Shown: positions 45,947 to 56,150 of the stretch, piece by piece
How the letters are laid out: every line of letters starts with the position of its first letter
Position numbering within the stretch: the stretch's first letter is position 1
DNA from: Sphaerospermopsis sp. SIO1G1
GTDB lineage: Bacteria > Cyanobacteriota > Cyanobacteriia > Cyanobacteriales > Nostocaceae
DNA: 64,000 nt
Assembly (NCBI GenBank): GCA_010672785.1
Contig: JAAHFX010000002.1
Location: 1,180,079 to 1,244,078, forward strand
Direction of reading: 5' to 3'
Notes under the pieces: model-generated
Seen by the model: only the letters and a program-made list of their open reading frames with translations
What the model was told of the DNA's origin: nothing
Database searches by the model: none
Translations under genes and position numbers: made by a program

Positions 45947-46967
45947 GTTTTTTACCCCTCGCTAGGTGAAATACACCCAGTAAGAAAATGTACTTTATGG
46001 TTTATAATGCACCTGCACTATTACTCATATCCAACAGCTATAAAATGGGATATTGAGTTTGGTAATCTCAGATGGTTTATATCAATTTTTTAGAGTCTAA
46101 ATACAATTCTTTACCATTCCATGACTCTTAAAAAATACATCTAAAATTCGCAGGTTCATGAGTAATAAATATATGTAATTAATACTCATCTCATAAACTT
46201 TAACCAAGAGGAAATTAAAAATTCTCAATTTAGTAATCCGTCATACTGACAGAATGAATTTACTTTGAAAGAGAGATTAATTAACCTGTAATTGGGTTTT
46301 AAGAAGTCCCCCCTAGTTCACCAGACTTGCGTCTAGAGAATTTCGGGGGGTAGAGGGGAATCTCTGCGTAAATCCTATAAATGTTTATATCAGCCGTTTC
46401 ACCAAAGCTAATTTATGCCATTGCAATTATGATTATTAAAATCATTACAATAGCACTCAAAGTCTGAAAGACTTACCTATTAAGAATTATAAAAGTTTTT
46501 GAGGGTAGAGGTACGAGAATTTTTGAGTAGGGGGACTAGGATTAATTAGCTAGAGTTAGGGAATTTTTGTACTCAAGTTAAAGCCTTGATTTACAATTGA
46601 TTGATGCAAATTGAGGCTTGAGTATTACAACTAAAAAATTGTACTCAAATCACAGTATATCATGACAAAATAGAACTGAATTAAAAATAAATCAAAGTCA
46701 CACAAAAAGCAATTAAAATTCAGATAATATACATTTTGTATTTTTGATAGCTGCATAAATATAGGAATCCTATTTTATTTTTGCAATGATTCGTGCAGGT
46801 AGGGAACAGATAAAAGTAAAGAAAAAATCAAATCATATTTATATAAATGACCACATTTAATCTCTTAAAGCTTACAAAATGTTAATAAGCTATACAAAAA
46901 ATTACTAAAAAAATAATATAATCAATCAGGATATAGAATAATTATTTATAATTTTAGGAGTTAATAA
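45947..46967. other. 1-kb intergenic region before cysK
   Basis: No open frame could be supported. It contains a small inverted repeat, CCCCCC (46308-46313) against GGGGGG (46345-46350), around GTCTAGAG, followed by a GCGTAAATCCT stretch like a MITE family A end. A direct repeat TTGTACTCAA occurs near 46573 and 46640. The TAGGAGT before the cysK ATG is a good ribosome site. Confidence 0.5.
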
Positions 46968-47909
46968 ATGCGAATTGCTAACGACGTAACAGAACTTATT
47001 GGACATACTCCTTTGGTAAAATTGAACAAAATTCCTCAAGCGGAGGGAGTAGTTGCCAAAATATTAGTTAAATTAGAAGGTATGAATCCAGCTGCTTCTG
47101 TGAAAGATCGTATAGGTTTAAACATGATACTTTCCGCAGAAAAAGAGGGAAAAATTACACCAGGAAAAACAGTTTTAGTTGAACCAACATCAGGAAATAC
47201 TGGTATAGGTTTAGCAATGGTAGCGGCTGCAAGAGGTTACAAATTAATCTTAACTATGCCAGAAACAATGAGTTCAGAAAGAAGGGCAATGTTAAAAGCC
47301 TATGGTGCTAGTTTAGAATTAACGCCTGGTTCAGAAGGAATGAAAGGTGCAATTAATAAAGCTGAAGAAATTGCTAATACCACACCTGATGCTTTAATGT
47401 TGCAACAATTCCGTAACCCAGCTAACCCACAAATTCACCAAGAAACAACTGCTGAAGAAATTTGGACTGATACAGATGGAGAAGTTGATATATTAATTTC
47501 TGGTGTAGGAACTGGAGGAACTATTACAGGAATAGCAACAGTTCTTAAACAGAGAAAATCAAGCTTTCAAGCTATTGCTGTTGAACCCAGTAACAGTCCT
47601 ATACTCTCTGGTGGTAAACCTGGACCTCATAAAATCCAAGGTATTGGTGCTGGTTTCGTTCCTGATGTTTTGCAGCAAGATTTAATTGATGAAGTTGTAC
47701 AAGTTAATGATGATGATGCCATGAAATATGGGCGGAGATTAGCATTAGAAGAAGGTTTATTATCAGGTATTTCTTCTGGTGCAGCTTTGTGTGCTGCTAT
47801 TGAAGTTGGTAAACGTCCAGAAAATACTGATAAATTAATTGTGATGATTCAACCTTCCTTTGGAGAACGTTATTTAAGTACGGCAATGTTTCAAGATTTG
47901 ATGAGTTAA
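46968..47909 (+). CDS. cysK: Cysteine synthase A (second copy)
   Basis: A 313-residue PLP enzyme with the standard CysK motifs: Lys46 in [15 protein letters not shown] at 74-79, and the phosphate loop GVGTGGTI. It makes cysteine from O-acetylserine. Compared with the copy at 4293-5267, this one has the more canonical TSGNTG loop, so it is the likelier housekeeping enzyme. Sulfate adenylyltransferase, the first step of sulfate assimilation, lies 1.8 kb downstream on the same strand. A TAGGAGT site precedes the ATG. Confidence 0.95.
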   Translation: MRIANDVTELIGHTPLVKLNKIPQAEGVVAKILVKLEGMNPAASVKDRIGLNMILSAEKEGKITPGKTVLVEPTSGNTGIGLAMVAAARGYKLILTMPETMSSERRAMLKAYGASLELTPGSEGMKGAINKAEEIANTTPDALMLQQFRNPANPQIHQETTAEEIWTDTDGEVDILISGVGTGGTITGIATVLKQRKSSFQAIAVEPSNSPILSGGKPGPHKIQGIGAGFVPDVLQQDLIDEVVQVNDDDAMKYGRRLALEEGLLSGISSGAALCAAIEVGKRPENTDKLIVMIQPSFGERYLSTAMFQDLMS

Positions 47910-47934
47910 TTTCCCAGAATTTAGCTCATTATTT

Positions 47935-48139
47935 AGGGTTTGCTGAATAAATCTAAAAACCTTACAGTTAAAAGACTTCAGGCGATTTAAAATTAAAAAA
48001 GTGCAAGATATTTGAGGATCAGTGCTTAAAAACCTTGCACTTTCGGTGAAAATTCTTCCCTTACCAACTCTTGAAACTGTTCCCTGTTACCTGTTCCCCG
48101 TTCCCTAGTCTCCACAGATAACTTTTTGCTGCAAACCCT
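47935..48139 (-). mobile_element. MITE family B, copy 2 (4-bp target duplication)
   Basis: A 205-bp element, inverted relative to copy 1, with ends AGGGTTTGCTGAATAAATC and CTTTTTGCTGCAAACCCT. It is flanked by ATTT at 47931-47934 and 48140-48143. The interior shares GTGCAAGGTTTTTAAGCAC (on the minus strand) and TAGTCTCCACAGATAAC with the other copies. Confidence 0.88.
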
Positions 48140-48159
48140 ATTTAGTGGAAAAATACCCC

Positions 48160-48209
48160 AAAAAAGAGAGTGGGAGGAGGCATTATCAAGCGCCTTTCAC
48201 TCCCACTCT
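48160..48209 (-). terminator. Strong orphan terminator hairpin
   Basis: AGAGTGGGAG (48167-48176) pairs with CTCCCACTCT (48200-48209); inside, AGGC (4878-81) pairs with GCCT (48192-48195). On the minus strand the stem is followed by six T's. No protein gene is evident on that strand for more than 600 bp, so it may end a non-coding RNA. Confidence 0.75.
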
Positions 48210-48722
48210 ACTATTTGCTACTGAAGCGATTCGGGAATAAACTCAAGACATAAACGTTAAGTTAGGGGGGTAATTTGCAATTTAACGATTATGCTTCTAC
48301 TCAATGAGTATTCCTATTGCAGCAAACTATCATTTTATTTCATTGTCTAACAAACTCGACCAGGATAATTTACTAATTAATTTTTTCTATTTTTTAGTAA
48401 CTATCTTGCTTTCGTTTGTCTAATTTAATTTAACCTGCTCATTTACTTTACAGTTGCCAATTTGGCACTTTCTTGATTTTTTCGTTTAATTCTCTTTTGA
48501 GATTGATAAGTTAGAATTTCTGTTATAGTTACTAACAAAAATTGCCCATAACTCATCACAACTTGTGATCAAGTGAGCGGAAGGTTAGACTCATCACCCT
48601 GAACTTTTTTTGATTTTGAATTTTCTAATTCGTTGGTGATTATATCATGTAATCTGAATATTTCCGTATGAGGGGTTTCACCCTTCATTTGATCCGAATA
48701 AAAAACTGTTTTTTGGTTCTAT

Positions 48723-48806
48723 GACTTATGGAGAAGTTGCGGAAGAATGAACCACGAAGGACGCGAAGATCACGAAGATCAGAGAGCTTGAGAGATATTT
48801 TACCCA
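48723..48806. mobile_element. MITE family A, copy 3 (degraded)
   Basis: GACTTATGGAGAAGTTGC then GGAAGAATGAACCACGAAGGACG and TTGAGAGATATTTTACCC match copy 1, but one end has lost the GCGTAAGTCCT part. Confidence 0.7.
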
Positions 48807-48810
48807 GGTG

Positions 48811-48962
48811 CTAGTTCTTAATCAAGATTACATCTATAATTCTAATCGCTATTTCTTCAGGTAATTCTAAGTCTAGACGTAAATCATATAAAAGCGTTAA
48901 TTCTTTTTTTTTTAATTTGCTATCTGCTAAAACAAAATTAGTCTTTCTCCCTGCACCTTACC
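48811..48962 (-). pseudogene. Short gene remnant before the Uma2 relic
   Basis: A frame with no ATG but coding-like composition: it reads KTNFVLADSKLKKKE and LELPEEIAIRIIDVILIKN, then stops at 48811. It could be the 3' end of a small helical protein. No family could be named. Confidence 0.3.
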
Positions 48963-48995
48963 TGATCCCAACGACAATTTTTAACGCCTACCTAC

Positions 48996-49423
48996 TTAAA
49001 ACCCTTGTATTAAACGTTGAATAGAAATTTTAATTTGTGGAAATGCTAACGGAGATATTTCACCTACAGTTAAAGTTAATTCTTGGGAATAATCACCATT
49101 TATTGGTTCTCGAAACACTTTGATTTGTTTGTTCTTTAAATCCACTACCCAATATTCAGGAATTGATGTAGCAGCATAGGTTTTTCATTTTATGTCTAAA
49201 TCTTTACTTAGAGTAGTTTGAGAATATTCAATTAACCAAAATATATTTTCAGGATAAGGATGGTGACTGCGATAAATGGCACGCTGTGGTTCAACTATTG
49301 CTATATCTGGTTCTGGTTCTGAATTACTTTCAGGAATAGTAATAGGTTTTGCATCTCTTACCAATGCTTTATCTGTAATGTAACCATCCGAAGCAACAGC
49401 TATTAGAGCGATCGCCGCAAATG
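48996..49423 (-). pseudogene. Uma2-family (DUF820) nuclease relic with in-frame TGA
   Basis: The translation shows ESNSEPEPDIAIVEP, HHPYPENIFWLIEYSQTTLSKDLDIK, then a TGA at 49187-49185, then KTYAATSIPEYWVVDLKNK without any frame change. The Uma2 motif normally reads KxYAxxGIPEYWVVD, so the TGA lies where an arginine or similar residue belongs (CGA to TGA is one base change). The N-terminal third is missing: a stop precedes FAAIALIAV. The rest keeps the PD-(D/E)xK-like metal site residues (EPDIAIV, EYS). The gene is dead by truncation and nonsense. Confidence 0.82.
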
Positions 49424-49684
49424 ATTAAGTAAGTTTAAGTGCAAGAGGGGCATTTTTGCAAATACCAGTAATCTTATTAATTTAACAATCATCACTATGC
49501 ATGTAAAATAAATTACAAAATATAAATTTTTCCTAGCTAAATTTATGTAGATCAACAAATCACACCTATTCCGACCGGCAATGGAAAATTTTTTTGTGAA
49601 CCGATAGCATAAAGTACCGACAATTTGATAACTTAGTACATAGTTTGCAACAATCAATATTAAAAAAATACGGAAGGGATCACG

Positions 49685-50857
49685 TTGAGTTACCATTCAG
49701 AAACCATCGCCCCCCACGGCGGAGAGTTGATTAACAGAATTGCTTCATCAGAACAAAAAGAACTATTTCTTTCCAAAGCAGAATTTTTACCACGCGTTAC
49801 CCTGGATGAGCGAGCCGTTTCTGATCTAGAAATGATTGCCATAGGTGGCTTTAGCCCTCTAACTGGCTTTATGAACCAAGCTGACTATGATCGTGTAGTC
49901 ACAGAAATGCGATTGGCAAACGGTACTGTATGGTCAATTCCAATCACATTATCAGTCACAGAAGAAGAGGCTGCACCTTTACAAATTGGTGGTTTAATTC
50001 GTTTGGATAACCCCAAAGGACAATTCATTGGAGTTTTAGAACTCAGTGAAAAATATACTTACGATAAAAAGCGCGAAGCTATCAATGTATATCGTACCGA
50101 TGAAGCGCAACACCCTGGAGTTCAGGTAGTATATAATCAAGGTTCTGTGAATCTAGCTGGGGATATTTGGTTACTACAACGTGATTCCCATCCCCAGTTT
50201 CCCGCATACCAAATTGATCCAGCTTCATCTCGGCAGATGTTTCAAGATAAAGGCTGGAAAACAGTAGTTGGTTTCCAAACTCGTAACCCTATCCACCGCG
50301 CTCATGAATACATTCAAAAGTGTGCGTTAGAAACAGTGGATGGTCTATTTTTACACCCCTTAGTAGGTGCAACCAAGCAAGATGATATTCCCGCAGATGT
50401 GCGGATGCGTTGCTACGAAATACTCATGGAACATTATTACCCTCTAGATCGGGTGATTTTAGCAATTAATCCAGCGGCCATGCGTTATGCAGGCCCACGG
50501 GAAGCAATATTCCATGCTCTAGTACGTAAAAACTACGGCTGTACCCACTTTATTGTTGGTAGAGATCACGCTGGTGTGGGTGATTATTACGGTACATATG
50601 ACGCTCAATATATCTTTGATGAATTCGAGCCAGAAGAACTGGGAATTGTACCCATGAAATTTGAACACGCGTTTTATTGTACACGCACCAAACAAATGGC
50701 TACAACTAAAACCAGCCCTAGCAAACCAGAGGAGAGAGTTCACCTTTCTGGGACAAAAGTGAGAGAAATGCTACGTCGTGGAGACTCTCCACCACCAGAA
50801 TTTTCTCGTCCTGAAGTAGCAGCAGAACTAGCTAGAGCTATGGCCATTTCAAAATAA
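49685..50857 (+). CDS. sat: Sulfate adenylyltransferase
   Basis: A 390-residue ATP sulfurylase that activates sulfate to APS, the first step of assimilation. The HxxH motif lies in [14 protein letters not shown] (201-208), and [12 protein letters not shown] (about 291) is the second ATP-binding motif. The start is a TTG at 49685, with GGAAGGGATCACG just before it, and the next residues ([17 protein letters not shown]) match where the family starts. A terminator follows at 50917. Together with cysK upstream it serves cysteine synthesis. Confidence 0.96.
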   Translation: MSYHSETIAPHGGELINRIASSEQKELFLSKAEFLPRVTLDERAVSDLEMIAIGGFSPLTGFMNQADYDRVVTEMRLANGTVWSIPITLSVTEEEAAPLQIGGLIRLDNPKGQFIGVLELSEKYTYDKKREAINVYRTDEAQHPGVQVVYNQGSVNLAGDIWLLQRDSHPQFPAYQIDPASSRQMFQDKGWKTVVGFQTRNPIHRAHEYIQKCALETVDGLFLHPLVGATKQDDIPADVRMRCYEILMEHYYPLDRVILAINPAAMRYAGPREAIFHALVRKNYGCTHFIVGRDHAGVGDYYGTYDAQYIFDEFEPEELGIVPMKFEHAFYCTRTKQMATTKTSPSKPEERVHLSGTKVREMLRRGDSPPPEFSRPEVAAELARAMAISK

Positions 50858-50916
50858 ATGTAAAGATTTAGTGGAAAACTAACCTAGAAAGTAGAATGTT
50901 CAAATTAGCTCAGAAA

Positions 50917-50940
50917 ATGGCTAGAAAGTCTAGCATTTTT
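50917..50940 (+). terminator. Terminator of sat
   Basis: AATGGCTAG and CTAGCATT pair (with one bulge) around AAAGT, and five T's follow. It is 60 bp past the sat stop. Confidence 0.75.
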
Positions 50941-50984
50941 CGGGCTACCTTTTGATAGAATGTTGAACACAGGCAGGGCATTGT

Positions 50985-51085
50985 CTGTTGGGCGAGATAG
51001 TGTAAGTCGGGCTTTCCCTGCATCTACTTTGAGAACCCAGAATCTCTGCCCTTTCAGGGCGGGGAGTATGTCAATCTACAGCCCT
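50985..51085 (+). mobile_element. IS200/IS605-type right-end remnant
   Basis: GAATCTCTGCCCTTTCAGGGCGGGGAGTATGTCAA contains the GCCCTT...AGGGCGGGG hairpin and the GTCAA end found at the 3' end of tnpB elements. In front of it a frame reads ALSVGRDSVSRAFPASTLRTQ, possibly the decayed end of tnpB. No transposase gene remains. Identification is from pattern memory. Confidence 0.4.
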
Positions 51086-51130
51086 CAGCCTTGAAGGTGT
51101 ACTTTATGGACTGATGGCTGATAGCTAATT

Positions 51131-53263
51131 ATGAAACGGCGTGGGTTTTTAGAACGAATTGGCTCGATACTAGGATTGTTGGGCTTAACTGAAGCTCAGT
51201 GGTTAACATTAGGCAACCGCTACTACCAAGCTTTAGCAGCACCCAATTCCCGTAAACTAGCTTTGTTAGTGGGTATTAATGAATATCCGCAGCTTTCTAG
51301 TTTAAGTGGTTGTTTAACAGATGTGGAATTACAAACAGAACTGCTGGTTAACCGCTTTGGGTTTGTAAAATCTGATATTCTGACCCTGACAGACAAACAA
51401 GCCAGTCGAGAATTGATCGAGGCTGCTATTTTAGATCATTTGGGTAAACAGGCAAAAACCGATGATTTGGTGCTTTTCCACTTTAGTGGTTACGGCACTC
51501 GTGTCAAAACTGGCAATTTACCAGAAACCTTGGAGAATGCCCTTGTACCCATTGATAAAGATACATATAACGGTATAATTGTCAATTATTTATTAGAACA
51601 AACTCTGTTAAAATTACTGCGATCGCTGCCTACAAATAATGTAACAGCAGTCTTAGATACCAGTTACCAAGTTAGAAAAACACCACAACCGTCAGGTTTA
51701 CGATTTCGCTCCCATCCAGAGTCACAGACAGCAAAATTAACAGTTCAAGAACTAGAGTTTTTGAACAACATACAAACTCAAAACACAGCTGCTAGTAAAT
51801 TAATAGTTTTAAAAGCAACTTCCCAACTAGATCAACCAGCAGGTGAAATGTCATTTCCTGGTTTCACAGCTGGGTTGTTTACTTATGCTCTAACTCAATA
51901 TTTGTGGGAAACCACCCCCAACACGAGAATTCAAGTCTTAATGTCTCATGTTAGTAGTTCCATGTATAAATTGGGTGGTGAACAGCAACCAGGACTACTG
52001 ACAGAAAGAAAAAATCCTCAAAGCAGTTTAATTCAAGAGATTTTCCCGGTAGAAAGTGACAATGCTCAAGCAGTAGTCTATTCCCAAGATGAGGATAGTA
52101 AAACAGCAGAAATATGGTTAGGTGGTTTACCTCCCCATGTTTGTCAATACTATGGTGCAGGTTCAAAACTAACAACATTAAACGAAGAGTTAATTGTTAA
52201 ATCACGTACAGGTTTAATAGCGAAAGCTCAGGTATTAAACAACAACCCTCAACAACCCCTCCAAAATGGACAACTAGTACAAGAAATTGTGCGAGTTTTG
52301 CCACGAAATATCAATTTAATATTTACTCTGGGTGAAAGACTAGAAAGAATTGAGCGTGTAGATGCAACCAGTGCTTTTGCTGCTATTACCAGAAAAGTCA
52401 ATATCTCTGCATCAGAGCAAGGTGCTGATTATGTCTTCGGTAAACTCCAAGATACACCCAGTCGCTATAGTATTTTTTCCTTGGGTGGTGAACCAATACT
52501 TAATACTGCTGGAGAGGTTGGGGAAGCTGTAAAAGTTGCAGTGCAAAGATTAACACCAAAATTTTCTACACTGTTAGCAGCTAAATTGTGGCGACTTACA
52601 GAAAATGAAGGTTCTTCTCGCTTACCAGTTAAAGTAAGTTTGGAAGTAGTCAATAAACTATCATCTCGTATTTTCATGCAACGACAAACTAGGGTTGATA
52701 TCCAAGGAGTAAAAACTCCTAACCAGGAAATTTCCAACCCTGGAACTTCTGTTCCTACTGTTCCTGTTGGGAGTAGAATGCAGTACCGGGTAGAAAATCT
52801 AGGCGATCGCTCTATTCATATCATGCTAGTGGGGTTAAATAATAGTAGAAGTACTGTAGCTTTTTATCCTTGGCAAACTTCCTCAGCAGAAGAGGTACCC
52901 AACAACAAACCCCATTTAGAAGAAATTGTGATTCCCCCTGGAAAAACTATCAAGTTTCCAGGAAATGAAAAAACTTTTGGATGGTTGTTATCAACTAGAG
53001 CATTTTTTGCTGAACACCAACTAATTATATCTACATCTCCTTTTACTCAAACTTTAGCTGCTTTACGAAGTGTTAAGTATCCTACAGCTGATCAACAACC
53101 TATTAGTCCTCTAGTGAATGATTTGGAATTTGCTCAAGCTTTACTACAAGACCTACATGATGCCAGTCAAGTGGAAGTAGACACTAATATGCCTGTTAGT
53201 GATTCATACATTCTAGATGTGAATAACTGGGCAAGTCTTAACTTTAGTTTTCAGGTAGTGTAA
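51131..53263 (+). CDS. Orthocaspase-like protein lacking the His/Cys dyad
   Basis: A 710-residue protein with a Tat-like signal (KRRGFL, then hydrophobic 11-20, cleavage near residue 37). The peptidase C14 fold is clear: RKLALLVGINEYPQLSSLSGCLTDVE and DDLVLFHFSGYG. The catalytic histidine of SGHG is Tyr121 (SGYG), and the catalytic cysteine of DSC is Ser178 (LDTSYQ), so it should not be a working caspase-like protease. Such Y/S pseudo-variants are known among cyanobacterial orthocaspases. The second half contains a DUF4384-like region (GSRMQYRVENLGDRSIHIML) and ends in long beta-rich sequence. It may act as a scaffold or stress sensor in the periplasm. Confidence 0.85.
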   Translation: MKRRGFLERIGSILGLLGLTEAQWLTLGNRYYQALAAPNSRKLALLVGINEYPQLSSLSGCLTDVELQTELLVNRFGFVKSDILTLTDKQASRELIEAAILDHLGKQAKTDDLVLFHFSGYGTRVKTGNLPETLENALVPIDKDTYNGIIVNYLLEQTLLKLLRSLPTNNVTAVLDTSYQVRKTPQPSGLRFRSHPESQTAKLTVQELEFLNNIQTQNTAASKLIVLKATSQLDQPAGEMSFPGFTAGLFTYALTQYLWETTPNTRIQVLMSHVSSSMYKLGGEQQPGLLTERKNPQSSLIQEIFPVESDNAQAVVYSQDEDSKTAEIWLGGLPPHVCQYYGAGSKLTTLNEELIVKSRTGLIAKAQVLNNNPQQPLQNGQLVQEIVRVLPRNINLIFTLGERLERIERVDATSAFAAITRKVNISASEQGADYVFGKLQDTPSRYSIFSLGGEPILNTAGEVGEAVKVAVQRLTPKFSTLLAAKLWRLTENEGSSRLPVKVSLEVVNKLSSRIFMQRQTRVDIQGVKTPNQEISNPGTSVPTVPVGSRMQYRVENLGDRSIHIMLVGLNNSRSTVAFYPWQTSSAEEVPNNKPHLEEIVIPPGKTIKFPGNEKTFGWLLSTRAFFAEHQLIISTSPFTQTLAALRSVKYPTADQQPISPLVNDLEFAQALLQDLHDASQVEVDTNMPVSDSYILDVNNWASLNFSFQVV

Positions 53264-53273
53264 GCGCAAGTAA

Positions 53274-53508
53274 TCAGTTATCAGTTATCAGGTGTCAGTT
53301 ATCAGTTATCAGTTATCAGTTGTCAGTTGTCAGTTATCAGGTGTCAGTTATCAGGTGTCAGTTATCAGTTATCAGTTATCAGTTATCAGTTATCAGTTGT
53401 CAGTTGTCAGTTGTCAGTTATCAGTTGTCACTATCTACTGTTCACTGTCTACTGTTCACTATCTACTGTTCACTGTCTACTGTTCACTGTCTACTGTTCA
53501 CTGTTCAC
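53274..53508. repeat. Heptamer array (AGTTATC then GTTCACT) reaching the mtnP stop
   Basis: About 33 tandem 7-bp units: CAGTTATC, CAGGTGTC and CAGTTGTC, then TATCTACTG, TGTTCACTG and TGTCTACTG. The last unit (TGTTCACAA) supplies the TGA stop codon of the minus-strand mtnP gene at 53505-53507. Repetitive frames across it are not genes. Confidence 0.97.
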
Positions 53509-54386
53509 AAATATTTCTCCAACAATAACTGTAATTTATCTTTGGTTGTTGTTGGAGCATTTTTTAAATCAGTTAAAATTGCATACTGCAAGGCAGAATG
53601 AGCTTCACTGCTAGGGGGATTTTTACTTAATCTCTTAACGGTTTCTTGAATTACTTTTTGAGCATTTATACCATTACGCTGTAAATTCGCTATTACCATT
53701 TCTACAGACACACTATCATGTTCTGGATGCCAACAATCATAATCTGTGACTAAAGCTAAAGTAGCGTAGGCAATTTCTGCTTCTCTTGCTAATTTCGCTT
53801 CTGGTAAATTAGTCATCCCGATGATTTGCGCTCCCCAACTTCTGTAAAGATTTGACTCAGCTTTGGTGGAAAAAGCAGGGCCTTCCATACAAACGTAAGT
53901 ACCTTCACGGTGAAGATTTACACCGGGTAAGTTTAAATCTGTAATAACATCTGTTAATATTTTTGCTAAGTTTTTACAAATAGGATGATCAAAAGTAATG
54001 TGTGCAACTATTCCTTCACCAAAAAATGTAGAAATTCTGTTCTTAGTTCTATCAATAAATTGATCCGGAACAACCATATCTAAAGGTTTGATTTCTTCTT
54101 GCAAAGAACCTACTGCACTGGCGGAAAGCAGGTATTTAACACCTAGTTGCTTCATGGCGTAGATATTGGCGCGAAATGGTAACTCAGAAGGTAGCATCGT
54201 GTGATTACGACCATGACGAGCTAAAAAAGCAACTTTAGTTTCTTCTATTTTGCCTACAATGATAAGATCGGAAGGCTTACCAAATGGTGTATCTACATCT
54301 AATTCTTCTATATCTGTCAATGCTTCCATTTTGTATAGTCCACTACCACCAATAATTCCAATTTCTGCTATTGCCATTTTTTTCAA
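53505..54386 (-). CDS. mtnP: S-methyl-5'-thioadenosine phosphorylase
   Basis: A 293-residue PNP/MTAP-family enzyme that cleaves methylthioadenosine (from polyamine synthesis) to adenine and 5-methylthioribose-1-phosphate. GIIGGSGLY is the phosphate-binding start, [29 protein letters not shown] contains conserved substrate contacts, and [39 protein letters not shown] is the base and ribose site. The stop codon falls inside a heptamer array, so the natural C-terminus may have been altered by the repeat. An alternative start is the Met four codons in. Confidence 0.93.
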   Translation of the reverse strand: MKKMAIAEIGIIGGSGLYKMEALTDIEELDVDTPFGKPSDLIIVGKIEETKVAFLARHGRNHTMLPSELPFRANIYAMKQLGVKYLLSASAVGSLQEEIKPLDMVVPDQFIDRTKNRISTFFGEGIVAHITFDHPICKNLAKILTDVITDLNLPGVNLHREGTYVCMEGPAFSTKAESNLYRSWGAQIIGMTNLPEAKLAREAEIAYATLALVTDYDCWHPEHDSVSVEMVIANLQRNGINAQKVIQETVKRLSKNPPSSEAHSALQYAILTDLKNAPTTTKDKLQLLLEKYL

Positions 54387-54576
54387 CCTGGTATTTTGTA
54401 AATTGCTAAGTTATTCTACCGAAAATATGAAAGTAAAATATATAAAGTAAATCTTCAAATAGAAATTATGCTGACTGATCAGTTTCCGTAAAGCTACGAT
54501 TGGAAACTCTATAAGACTTTGATAATTTACACTTAGTTAGCATAGATAAAGATACAGTAAACCAAGGGGTAAAAAT

Positions 54577-54780
54577 ATGCACCTTACTGCCAGACAAAAT
54601 TCCAACAACATAGAAGCAATTTTGGAACGCATATTTGCTAACCGCAGAATTACACGTCAAGACCAAGATATTATGATGTCTAACTTGATAGCACAAGAAA
54701 ATTTAAGTGAAAACAATATTAAGCAAATTAATCAAGTATTTGACGCTCTCAAAAGAGGTATGATCAAAGTAGTTGATTAA
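54577..54780 (+). CDS. Small cyanobacterial protein
   Basis: A 67-residue, mostly helical protein: MHLTARQNSNNIEAILERIFANRRITRQDQDIMMSNLIAQENLSENNIKQINQVFDALKRGMIKVVD (two helix blocks). A strong AAGGGGT site stands about 7 bases before the ATG. The pattern of conserved-looking helices (RRITRQDQ, FDALKRG) suggests a small regulatory protein. No family is recognised. It lies upstream of the ygfZ-like gene with a 150-bp gap. Confidence 0.75.
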   Translation: MHLTARQNSNNIEAILERIFANRRITRQDQDIMMSNLIAQENLSENNIKQINQVFDALKRGMIKVVD

Positions 54781-54930
54781 GTATCAAAAAGCTCTGGTCT
54801 TGATTTCAGGCAAAATACTAGATCAACTAATAGTCATCAGGTATTCCTATTTGTTAATATTCTTGATGCAAAAAAGAAATACAGCTTTTGCCAACAAGAT
54901 GTTGTATTCAAAGGAAATTACCTAATAACT

Positions 54931-55911
54931 ATGACAAACTCCATCATTAATTATCAAGACCAAGCAGCTATTCATGCAGTGACAAAGGGCGTTGTAGTTT
55001 GCGATCGCTCCCATTGGGGTAGGATTAAAGTTGGTGATGATGATAGGCTGCGTTTTTTACACAACCAAAGTACCAATGATTTTCAAAGCCTCAAACCTGG
55101 TGAAGGTTGTGATACCGTAATGGTGACATCAACGGCTAGAACGATTGATTTAGTTACAGGATATGTTCTCCAAGATGAAGTCTTACTATTAGTTTCACCT
55201 GATCAGCAAGAGTTTTTGATGAACTGGTTGGATCGCTATATATTTTTTGCAGATAAAGTTACACTGACAGATGTGACTGAAGAAACTGCAACCTTGAGCT
55301 TAATAGGCCCAGAAAGCGACGCAATTATAGATAAATTAGGTGCTGGTGCGCTCATTGGTAAACCGAGTGGCAATCACATTTTAGTTGATAACAAAATATT
55401 TGCAGTTGGCAGTGGTTTAACTAACCCTGGATATACGCTTATTTTCCCAGTTACAGAAAAACAAAAGACTTGGGAGCAAATCTTAAACTATGGTGCTATT
55501 GAATTAAATAATAGTGGTTGGGAGACATTAAGAATATTACAAGGTCGTCCTGTACCAAATGCAGAATTAACAGATGATTATAATCCTTTAGAAGTAGGTT
55601 TATGGCAAACTGTATCTTTTAATAAAGGTTGTTATATAGGTCAAGAGACAATCGCCAGATTGAACACATACAAAGGTGTAAAGCAATACCTATGGGGAAT
55701 TCGTCTCAACAGTCCCGCAGAACCAGGAACAGTGATTACTATTGGGGAAGAAAAAGTTGGTAAACTGACAAGTTATACTGCCAGCCCTGATGGTTATTTT
55801 GGGCTAGGTTATATTCGTGTTAAAGCTGGTGGTGTAGGTTTAAAAGTGCAAGTAGGAAACAGTGAAGGAGAAGTAATTTCTATTCCCTTTGTTTCCCATG
55901 AATACCCATAA
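54931..55911 (+). CDS. ygfZ: Folate-binding YgfZ-like protein
   Basis: A 326-residue protein of the GcvT-like fold. The family motif KGCYIGQE is at 232-239 (Lys232, Cys234, Gln238). YgfZ-type proteins bind folate and help maintain some iron-sulfur enzymes. The first half is the GcvT N-domain (RIKVGDDDRLRFLHNQSTNDF). Length is normal. It stands alone on its strand; the small protein gene precedes it by 150 bp. Confidence 0.9.
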   Translation: MTNSIINYQDQAAIHAVTKGVVVCDRSHWGRIKVGDDDRLRFLHNQSTNDFQSLKPGEGCDTVMVTSTARTIDLVTGYVLQDEVLLLVSPDQQEFLMNWLDRYIFFADKVTLTDVTEETATLSLIGPESDAIIDKLGAGALIGKPSGNHILVDNKIFAVGSGLTNPGYTLIFPVTEKQKTWEQILNYGAIELNNSGWETLRILQGRPVPNAELTDDYNPLEVGLWQTVSFNKGCYIGQETIARLNTYKGVKQYLWGIRLNSPAEPGTVITIGEEKVGKLTSYTASPDGYFGLGYIRVKAGGVGLKVQVGNSEGEVISIPFVSHEYP

Positions 55912-56031
55912 TAGGGTGCTTTCTTGCAGGGTGCTTTCTTGCAGGGTGCAGGGAGAAAAAATTGTCATTGTGGTGATTAAGTTCTACTTTCATTCATAAG
56001 CGGTACAAATCATAATAATAAGACTCTTGTG

Positions 56032-56056
56032 GGGTGGGCATCTTGCCCGCCAATTG
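56032..56056. repeat. GGGGTGGGCATCTTGCCCGCC hairpin motif
   Basis: GGTGGGCATCTTGCCCGCC is a short inverted repeat (GGGC/GCCC) and recurs at 58417-58440. Confidence 0.75.
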
Positions 56057-56150
56057 TGTAACACATAACACCGAAAAGTGGTGTCAGTAAGTACCTGAGC
56101 AAAATTAATTGGATATTTTGGGAAGAAATAAAAATCCCCATAGCTCTAAC

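Noticed and set aside
49403..49696. 97-residue minus-strand hydrophobic frame before sat
   Set aside because: It overlaps the sat start and ribosome site and lies in AT-rich non-coding DNA; hydrophobicity comes from base composition.
53292..53614. Three frames of 78 to 95 residues after the orthocaspase
   Set aside because: They are translations of the heptamer array in three frames.
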